Positions 6,094-11,533 of a stretch of DNA of 15,006 bases are shown here, in pieces. A program made the position numbers and the translations under genes. The notes below the pieces were generated by a model. It saw only the letters and a list, made by a program, of their open reading frames with translations. It did not search any database and had not been told where the DNA came from. Position 1 is the first letter of the stretch; each line of letters opens with the position of its first letter. Source of the DNA: an uncultured Oscillospiraceae bacterium (GTDB taxonomy: Bacteria > Bacillota > Clostridia > Oscillospirales > Oscillospiraceae); the NCBI GenBank assembly GCA_910584805.1, contig CAJUCB010000041.1, positions 1 through 15,006 of the forward strand, written 5' to 3'.

Positions 6094-6555
6094 TTATCCC
6101 AGAATGCCGTAGCTGATGAGGGTGACGATGAGCCCGGCAATCATGCAGCCTGCGCCGATGGCGGAGATGGCGTCCCGCAGGCGCATTTGCAGGACAGAGG
6201 CCACCAGGGCGCCGGTCCAGGCGCCGGTGCCGGGCAGGGGAATGGCCACCAGGAAGCACAGCCCCAGCCAGCGGAAGCGTTCCAGCTTCTTGCTGTTCCG
6301 GTGGGCCTTCTGTTCCAGCCTGTGGGCGAGGGCGCGGAGCTTCTCCCAGCGCTTCATCCAGTTGATGATCTTTCGGGCGAAGAGGATGATGAAGGGGACT
6401 GGCACCATGTTCCCCACCACCGTGACCAGATAGGCCACTTCCCAAGGGAAGTCATAGAGCATTGCCGCAGGGACTGCGCCCCGGAGCTCGATCACCGGGA
6501 CCATAGAGAGGAGAAAGACTGCGGCCAGCTGTTTGAAGGGTGTATCCAGTATCAA
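6094..6555 (-). CDS. PF06695/COG2426-type small membrane protein
   Basis: The 153-residue product matches the family annotated as putative small multidrug export protein. Recognisable features are LLSMVPVIELRGAVPAAM (15-32), the GNMVPVPF segment (48-55) leading into a membrane helix, a basic cytoplasmic stretch (61-96) and IPLPGTGAWTGALVAS (105-120), then a C-terminal helix. The drug-export name has little experimental basis. The start is TTG at 6555, chosen because AGGAGG (minus reading of 6569-6564) is exactly 8 bases upstream and only 3 bases separate the gene from the preceding stop. The gene sits inside a Gtr-like glycosylation operon between a GT-C-like candidate and the GtrA-like gene, so a role in moving polyprenyl-phosphate or a lipid-linked sugar is a reasonable but untested idea. 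Confidence 0.85.
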   Translation of the reverse strand: MILDTPFKQLAAVFLLSMVPVIELRGAVPAAMLYDFPWEVAYLVTVVGNMVPVPFIILFARKIINWMKRWEKLRALAHRLEQKAHRNSKKLERFRWLGLCFLVAIPLPGTGAWTGALVASVLQMRLRDAISAIGAGCMIAGLIVTLISYGILG

Positions 6556-6558
6556 AGT

Positions 6559-8406
6559 TTATGCCTCCTGAGTTTGGGAAAAGCTTCCCTCATATACGTA
6601 GGTGTCGGTTTCTGGGTCGTAAGCCAGGGTGATGCCGAAGCAGCGCTCTAGGTCCTGGGCGGAGAGGTACAGCAGGGTGTAGGTATAGGAATGGGGCATC
6701 CGGGGGACGCAGTAGCCCACCGGCTCCACGCCGCCGTCAGGAAGGTGCCGCAGGAGGCTGCCGTCGCTGTAGAGGGCGTAGTCGCTTCCGCCGTAGCTGA
6801 GCTCAAAGTGGAGGTCCGTCCAGTAGAACACACAGGGATGGCCGGATTCCTGGAAGAGGAACTCCAGGGGGACCAGAAGCTCCCCGTCCTTCTCCAAGGT
6901 GGGGAAGGTACTCACTGCGTCCCCCACCTGTAGGTTGCTGACGTCCCATTCCTCACTGGTGAAGCGCAGGGGGATGTCCTGGGGGAGGTGGTAGTATTGC
7001 AGGAAGTTTTCCAGGAAGTAGGTTCCCTCATAGAACATGGTAAAGCGGTAGTCTGGGTCCAGGTCGATGCTCAATTCCAGCACCCCACTGCTGCGGCTGT
7101 CCTCAATGGCCTGAAGGTTTTTCTGTACCACAGCCTGGTTGGCGGCATAGCCCTGGTAGATGGGCACATAGCGCAGGAAGAACACCGCCGCCAGCATAGC
7201 GCAAATGGCCACGGCAGGGAGGCGGGGGCAGTGTTCCAGCAATCGGAACAGCAGGCTCCAACACACGGTGAGGAACAGCAGCAGGCAGGGGAAGAAGGTT
7301 CGGGCGTAATAGAGGGTGGTGATAATGAGCATCATCACCGAGGCCCCGGCCCCCAAAAGGAGAAGTCCCGTCTGCCGGTAAGTGGGGTGGAGCAGGAGGG
7401 TGACGGCGCTGTACAGGGTGAACACCACTGTCAGAATGGCCAGGGGTTTTTCCAGGCCGGTGAGGGCCAGGATGAGCACCAATGCCGCCACCGGGAATCC
7501 GCAGAGCAGTACCCGGGGCAGGCTGCGGTCTGTCCAGTACAGCAGGGCCAGGAACAGGCAGAAGCAGGCAAACAGCACATTCCAGAAGGGGAAGCCGCAG
7601 AGGTAGTGCATTACGTCAAAGAAGCGGGACAGGAATACCGAGGGGTCCAATACGCTGAAAATCCCGCCGTCAATCCCCCGGCCCATCCGGGCGTGGCTGC
7701 CGGGGGCGGTGAGGATGGTGAGGTAGCCCAGGCTGGTGCACAGGGGAGCCAGCCAGAGGCGGGCTTCCTTAGGGGCGTCCTTCCGGGCAAAGAACCAGGT
7801 GCCCCACACCAGCACCAGGGAGACCAGGCCACATTGCTCCGTCCCCGCCCCAGCCAGTAGGGCACACAGGCCCAGGGCCACCAGTCCCCGCCGCCTGGGG
7901 GCCTTGGCCTGGAAGCGGTCCATAAGCCATAGGACCAGCAGAGGGAAGAGCAGGGGGAAGGCATAGTTGAAGAAGGCGGAGAGCCAGTAAAGGGCCATGC
8001 GCAGGTACTGGATTTCGCTGCCCAGCAGGGACAGCAGGGCAAGCCCCCCTGCTAGAAGCAGGCTCCCCCGACGCATCGACTTGTTCTGCACCCGCAGCCC
8101 CAGCAGCAGGATCAGCGCTGTGAGGATGGGGCTGAGGAGGGCGAAGAGTTTGGTGTCCGCCAAGAGCAGGATGGGAATCAAAAGGTGTACATACACCCGG
8201 CCGTTGGTGTTCTGGTAGTGGTTCCAGCTGTGGCGCAGGAAGCCCTTGAAGCCGTCCTGGAAGAAGGTGCCGTACCAGTAGTCGTCGGAGTAGACGGTGA
8301 GATGGGCGTTCACTGCCAGCTGCAACAGCATGGCCAGGAGCAGGACTGCGGCTCCACCCCAGAACAGGCCCCGGTCCAGGGGTTTTTGCAGGGTACGGGT
8401 TGTCAT
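6559..8406 (-). CDS. DUF6056-like polytopic membrane protein, candidate GT-C glycosyltransferase (copy B)
   Basis: The 615-residue product has one helix near 15-33, then an outside loop with VYSDDYWYG (38-46) and NTNGR (66-70), many further membrane helices to about 412 and a C-terminal extracytoplasmic region (about 415-615). The acidic SDDY pair after the first helix is placed like the catalytic acidic motif of GT-C enzymes. Other segments shared with its upstream paralogue are SAFFNYAFP (143-151), GAGTEQ (186-191), TAPGSHARMG (233-242) and YQGYAANQ (418-425). The tail has FPTLEKDGELLVPLEFLFQE (501-520) and LYLSAQDLERCFGITLAYD (579-597), a pattern recalling copper-amine-oxidase-N1/stalk domains. 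ATG 8406 overlaps the upstream stop by 4 bases (ATGA). The likely job is transfer of a sugar from a polyprenyl carrier to a surface acceptor; the acceptor is unknown. Confidence 0.75.
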   Translation of the reverse strand: MTTRTLQKPLDRGLFWGGAAVLLLAMLLQLAVNAHLTVYSDDYWYGTFFQDGFKGFLRHSWNHYQNTNGRVYVHLLIPILLLADTKLFALLSPILTALILLLGLRVQNKSMRRGSLLLAGGLALLSLLGSEIQYLRMALYWLSAFFNYAFPLLFPLLVLWLMDRFQAKAPRRRGLVALGLCALLAGAGTEQCGLVSLVLVWGTWFFARKDAPKEARLWLAPLCTSLGYLTILTAPGSHARMGRGIDGGIFSVLDPSVFLSRFFDVMHYLCGFPFWNVLFACFCLFLALLYWTDRSLPRVLLCGFPVAALVLILALTGLEKPLAILTVVFTLYSAVTLLLHPTYRQTGLLLLGAGASVMMLIITTLYYARTFFPCLLLFLTVCWSLLFRLLEHCPRLPAVAICAMLAAVFFLRYVPIYQGYAANQAVVQKNLQAIEDSRSSGVLELSIDLDPDYRFTMFYEGTYFLENFLQYYHLPQDIPLRFTSEEWDVSNLQVGDAVSTFPTLEKDGELLVPLEFLFQESGHPCVFYWTDLHFELSYGGSDYALYSDGSLLRHLPDGGVEPVGYCVPRMPHSYTYTLLYLSAQDLERCFGITLAYDPETDTYVYEGSFSQTQEA

Positions 8407-10232
8407 GATGGCAGTTCCTCCTGCTGGATGTAATAGATGTTTTCCACCGGGTCGTAGCGGGTGGTGATCCCGAAGAACTGTTGAAACAGCTCTGCCGGGG
8501 CATAATAGGTGTAGAAGGAGCGTACATCAGAGTAGATGGCCTGGCCGACGGGACGTTGGGTGGCCAGATCCCAGCGGTAGACTTCCCCACTGGGCAGGAA
8601 GAGATAGCTGCGCTGGCCCAGCCAGATCACGGTGCCGTGGTACACATAGTTCCATTCCCCGTCCCCGCCGCACAGTTGGGCGATATCCTGGATGGGGAGG
8701 AAGAGGGTGTCGCCATCCCGGAAAGCGGGCAGGCCAGCCCTTTGGCCGTTGTAGAGGCCGGAGAGTTCCAGGTTGCTGCTGGTGTAGCTGATTTTCTCCG
8801 AGGTGACGCCGTAGTATTCCAGGGCGTAATCCATATAGGCCCGGCTTTCAAAGAACATTAAATGACGGTAATCCTGGCTCAGGTCCAGGTTTAGGACGAT
8901 GGGCTCCTGGTCGTGCTGCCGCAGGGCCTGTTCGTTGGCTAGGTTCACCACCTGGTTGGCGGCATAGCCCTGGTAGGTGGTGAGGTAGAGGGGGCACAGC
9001 GCTGCCATAGCTGCTGCGGCCAGAAGAGGGACACCCCACGAGGGCAGGCCCTTCAGGCATTCCAGGCACTCCGCCAGCAGGGAGATACATACGATGAGCA
9101 GCAGTAAAATGGCGGGTACCGCCGTCCGGGGGGCGGCGGAGGAGTTCAGGATCATCACCAGCTGGGAGGCCAGCATCCCCAGCATCAGCAGGCCCCGGAG
9201 GGTGGTTTGGTGCCAGAGAAGAGAGACCAGAGCGGCGAAGAGCAGGAACAGCACCGCCAGGAGGTTAGCCACGAGAGGGTGCCCGCCCTGGCGCAACAGG
9301 AGATAGGCCACCGCCACCACGCCTCCTGAGAGCAGAACCTTCGGGGCGCGGCGGGTCAGCAGGGCGTGGGCGGCCAGCAGCAGGCAGAGCGACAGGATCA
9401 ACAGGGGGACCCCCTGCTCCCCGGTGAAAAAGCTGGTGGCGAGGCGGAAGCGGGCAAGAAGCTCCGCCGGGTCCGCCAGGAAGGAGAGGAAACCGTCCCC
9501 CCGCTCATTCCCAACCCGCACCCAGGTGCCGGGGGCGAAGATCACGGAGGCATAGCCTGCCCCAGAGAGAAGGATGGGCAGAAAGCCCTGCCAGAGGGGG
9601 ATTTTTTTCCGCAGATAGCACAGGAAGCTCCATCCGCCCAGGCAGACAATGGCGGCCAGGCCGCTCTGCTCTGTGGTGGCCCCGGCCAGGAAGATGAGCA
9701 ACATGGTAAGAGGATGAAGCCGCCCCTTCTCCGTGTCCCTCTGGTGCCGCCAGAGGACCAGCATCAAAAAGAAAATGGGGAAGAGGTAGTTGAAGGCGGC
9801 GGAAATCCACAGCAGGGAGGTGTTCAGGAACTGGATGGGTAGGGCCATTACCACCATCATCCCCACAGCGCTGGTGGAGAGCAGGATGCGCCAGGGGGTC
9901 TCGCCGGACTGTAGGCGGCTGCCCAACAGAAAGGCCACTGCCAGCATCAGGGGGTTGAGGAGGATGAATAGCTTGGTGTCGAAGATCAGGGCCACCTGTG
10001 CCATGAAGTGGACGAAAGCCCGGCCGTTGAAGTTCAGGTAGTGCCAGACTGTCAGGTCCCAGAAGCCGTTCCAGCCGTCCCGGAAAAAGAGGCCGTAGAA
10101 ATAGTCGTCACAGTAAATGGTGATCTTGGCGGTGAGCAGCAAAAGGGCCAGGAAAGCCACCGCCAGCAGGAGAGGGCTCACCCACTGCCCCAGGGAACGG
10201 CGTTGGAGCTTTCCTTTGGATAAGCGGTTCAT
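8403..10232 (-). CDS. DUF6056-like polytopic membrane protein, candidate GT-C glycosyltransferase (copy A)
   Basis: This 609-residue protein is a diverged tandem paralogue of the next gene in the operon. It has a basic N-terminus, a first helix near 18-35, the outside loop YCDDYFYG (40-47) with NFNGR (67-71), SAAFNYLFP (144-152), GATTEQ (184-189) and YQGYAANQ (420-427). Between about 80 and 418 it is dominated by membrane helices. The C-terminal 190 residues are extracytoplasmic; LPAFRDGDTLFLPIQDIAQL (501-520) and APAELFQQFFGITTRYDP (578-595) give the two half-repeats expected of a stalk-type (copper-amine-oxidase-N1-like) domain. Both gene ends overlap their neighbours by 4 bases (ATGA), so it is translationally coupled to the GtrB-like gene upstream and the paralogue downstream. 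A GT-C transferase role is inferred from topology, the DDY motif and context, not shown by homology to a characterised enzyme. Confidence 0.75.
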   Translation of the reverse strand: MNRLSKGKLQRRSLGQWVSPLLLAVAFLALLLLTAKITIYCDDYFYGLFFRDGWNGFWDLTVWHYLNFNGRAFVHFMAQVALIFDTKLFILLNPLMLAVAFLLGSRLQSGETPWRILLSTSAVGMMVVMALPIQFLNTSLLWISAAFNYLFPIFFLMLVLWRHQRDTEKGRLHPLTMLLIFLAGATTEQSGLAAIVCLGGWSFLCYLRKKIPLWQGFLPILLSGAGYASVIFAPGTWVRVGNERGDGFLSFLADPAELLARFRLATSFFTGEQGVPLLILSLCLLLAAHALLTRRAPKVLLSGGVVAVAYLLLRQGGHPLVANLLAVLFLLFAALVSLLWHQTTLRGLLMLGMLASQLVMILNSSAAPRTAVPAILLLLIVCISLLAECLECLKGLPSWGVPLLAAAAMAALCPLYLTTYQGYAANQVVNLANEQALRQHDQEPIVLNLDLSQDYRHLMFFESRAYMDYALEYYGVTSEKISYTSSNLELSGLYNGQRAGLPAFRDGDTLFLPIQDIAQLCGGDGEWNYVYHGTVIWLGQRSYLFLPSGEVYRWDLATQRPVGQAIYSDVRSFYTYYAPAELFQQFFGITTRYDPVENIYYIQQEELPS

Positions 10233-11185
10233 GGGTTCGGATCACTCCAATTCAGATGTTCTTTCAACAGGTAGGGGGGACGCTGCTTCACCTGGATATA
10301 GATCCGGCCGATATACTCCCCTAAGATGCCCAGGAAAAAGAGCTGTAGGCCCCCCAGGAACAAGATGAGGCAGACGATGGTGGCATAGCCGGGGACGGCG
10401 ATGGAGAAAGCAAGCTTCTGTACCAGCACCACCACCAGGTAGATGGCGGAGAGCAGGGCACAGATCAGCCCCAGGTAGATGGCGATTTTGATGGGGGCGG
10501 TGGAAAAGCTGAGGATACCGTCCCAGGCGTAGCGGAACAGCTTGACCAGGGACCACTTGGTGCTCCCTTCCGTCCGGGCCCGGGCCTGGTAGGGAATATA
10601 CTTTGTGGAAAAGCCCACCCAGGAGAACAGGCCCTTGGAGAAACGGTGGGACTCCCCCATGGACAGCAAAGCTTCCGCCACCGGGCGGCGCATGGTGCGG
10701 AAGTCGCTGGCGTTTTCTACAAAGTCCACGTCAGAGAAGCGGTTGATGAGGCGGTAAAAGGTCTTTTTCAAAAAGCCCTGGACGGCCCCCTCCCGGCGTT
10801 TTTCCTGAAAGGCTGCCACGCAGTCATATTGGGGTTCCGCCTGGAGGATGCGCACCATGTCCAGCACCCGCTCTGGGGGCTGCTGAAGGTCGGCGTCGAT
10901 GAGGGCGATAAGCTCTCCCCGGGCCGCCCCCAGCCCCGCCAGCATGGCGGCCTCCTTGCCGAAGTTCCGGGAGAAGCTGAGCACCTGGACAGGGCAGGCG
11001 GCGGCTTGATATACTGTGCGCAGGGCGGATAGGGTGCCGTCCCGGCTGCCGTCATCTACAAACACCAACTCGTAAGACAGGCCGCTGGAAGCGAAGGTGG
11101 CCATGACCTCTTCCTGAAACCGCTGCACGTTTCCCGCCTCGTTGAAGCAGGGGACCACCAGGGAAAGGTCCACCGTTTTTTCCAT
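10229..11185 (-). CDS. GtrB-like polyprenyl-phosphate glycosyltransferase (GT2)
   Basis: GtrB/DPM1-type enzymes transfer a sugar from a nucleotide donor to undecaprenyl phosphate on the cytoplasmic face of the membrane. The 318-residue product has the GT2 strand LSLVVPCFNE (7-16), FVDDGSRDGT (42-51), FSRNFGKEAAM (71-81), the metal-binding DADLQQPPE (97-105) and DFRTMRR (161-167), then two C-terminal helices at about 233-258 and 267-290 and the end motif GEYIGRIYIQVKQRPPY (289-305). This is the GtrB/ArnC layout. ATG 11185 is preferred because GGAG lies 9 bases upstream and the protein then begins just before the first strand; a GTG at 11209 would add 8 residues. It is the first gene of the operon and overlaps the next by 4 bases. 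The sugar (glucose, GlcNAc or other) cannot be read from the sequence. Confidence 0.92.
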   Translation of the reverse strand: MEKTVDLSLVVPCFNEAGNVQRFQEEVMATFASSGLSYELVFVDDGSRDGTLSALRTVYQAAACPVQVLSFSRNFGKEAAMLAGLGAARGELIALIDADLQQPPERVLDMVRILQAEPQYDCVAAFQEKRREGAVQGFLKKTFYRLINRFSDVDFVENASDFRTMRRPVAEALLSMGESHRFSKGLFSWVGFSTKYIPYQARARTEGSTKWSLVKLFRYAWDGILSFSTAPIKIAIYLGLICALLSAIYLVVVLVQKLAFSIAVPGYATIVCLILFLGGLQLFFLGILGEYIGRIYIQVKQRPPYLLKEHLNWSDPNP

Positions 11186-11253
11186 GTTATCGTGCTCCAA
11201 TAATACCACCAGTTCCTTTCCGTTCTGGGTTCCATGTCAAGATGATTCTTAAA

Positions 11254-11282
11254 ATTATACCAAATCCTTCCCCCTTTTGCAA
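11254..11282 (-). promoter_or_regulatory. Promoter of the Gtr-like glycosylation operon
   Basis: On the minus strand a perfect -10 TATAAT (11259-11254) preceded by TGG (extended -10) lies 17 bp from a -35 TTGCAA (11282-11277, four of six bases). Transcription should start near 11247, giving a leader of about 60 bases before the GtrB-like gene. Confidence 0.8.
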
Positions 11283-11378
11283 CCGGATGGCGCCCCTTTT
11301 TCCCCAGAGGGAAACACAGCGGTGGGAAGTTGGGGGGGAAAATTCCTGCGCTTTCCACTGGAATTTATAAATCCAAAC

Positions 11379-11408
11379 TTGTCTTTCTGTGGGAGACTGT
11401 GGTATAAT
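11379..11408 (+). promoter_or_regulatory. Promoter of the REC-HD-GYP-GGDEF operon
   Basis: A perfect -10 TATAAT (11403-11408) with upstream TGG (extended -10) lies 18 bp from TTGTCT (11379-11384, four of six bases). Transcription should start near 11415, leaving about 119 bases of leader. The TGGTATAAT core is the same as in the divergent promoter at 11254-11282. Confidence 0.75.
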
Positions 11409-11465
11409 CTAAGCTGTATGAATATGCTGCCCTTTTCCACGGGCTGTGAAACATAGAGAAATGGA

Positions 11466-11505
11466 ACGGCCCTTGCTCCTGGCACAATGCGGCGGAATGG
11501 GTCGT
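11466..11505 (+). other. Possible stem-loop in the leader of the c-di-GMP gene
   Basis: ACGGCCC (11466-11472) can pair with GGGTCGT (11499-11505) through seven pairs including one G-U in RNA. It lies in the 5' leader, upstream of the AGGGGG ribosome binding site at 11520-11525. It does not match any riboswitch class that I recognise, including c-di-GMP-I and -II, and may be chance. Confidence 0.25.
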
Positions 11506-11533
11506 AACTTTAGGATATTAGGGGGTGTATGCG

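Larger units (their letters stand above)
11186..11533. other. Divergent intergenic control region with inverted repeats
   Basis: This gene-free stretch of about 348 bases separates the glycosylation operon from the c-di-GMP operon. It holds two divergent promoters, about 60 bases of leader on the minus side and about 119 on the plus side. Two inverted repeats lie between the promoters: TTTCCC/GGGAAA (11299-11304 and 11309-11314) and AAATTCC/GGAATTT (11340-11346 and 11360-11366), the second ending 12 bases before the plus-strand -35. They may be operators. No open reading frame with a convincing ribosome binding site was found here. Confidence 0.6.

Noticed and set aside
6084..6140. N-terminal extension of the GtrA-like protein
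   Set aside because: It would overlap the previous gene by 47 bases, is rich in Ser/Pro and not family-like, whereas ATG 6083 fits spacing and homology.
6988..7860. 290-codon plus-strand frame opposite a GT-C candidate
   Set aside because: The product is Gln/Glu/His-rich and looks like an antisense shadow of a hydrophobic protein (Leu and Ile codons read backwards).
11418..11456. 13-codon leader frame (ATG to TAG) near the start of the c-di-GMP transcript
   Set aside because: It begins about 3 bases after the predicted transcription start, so it has no ribosome binding site, and no run of regulatory codons is present.
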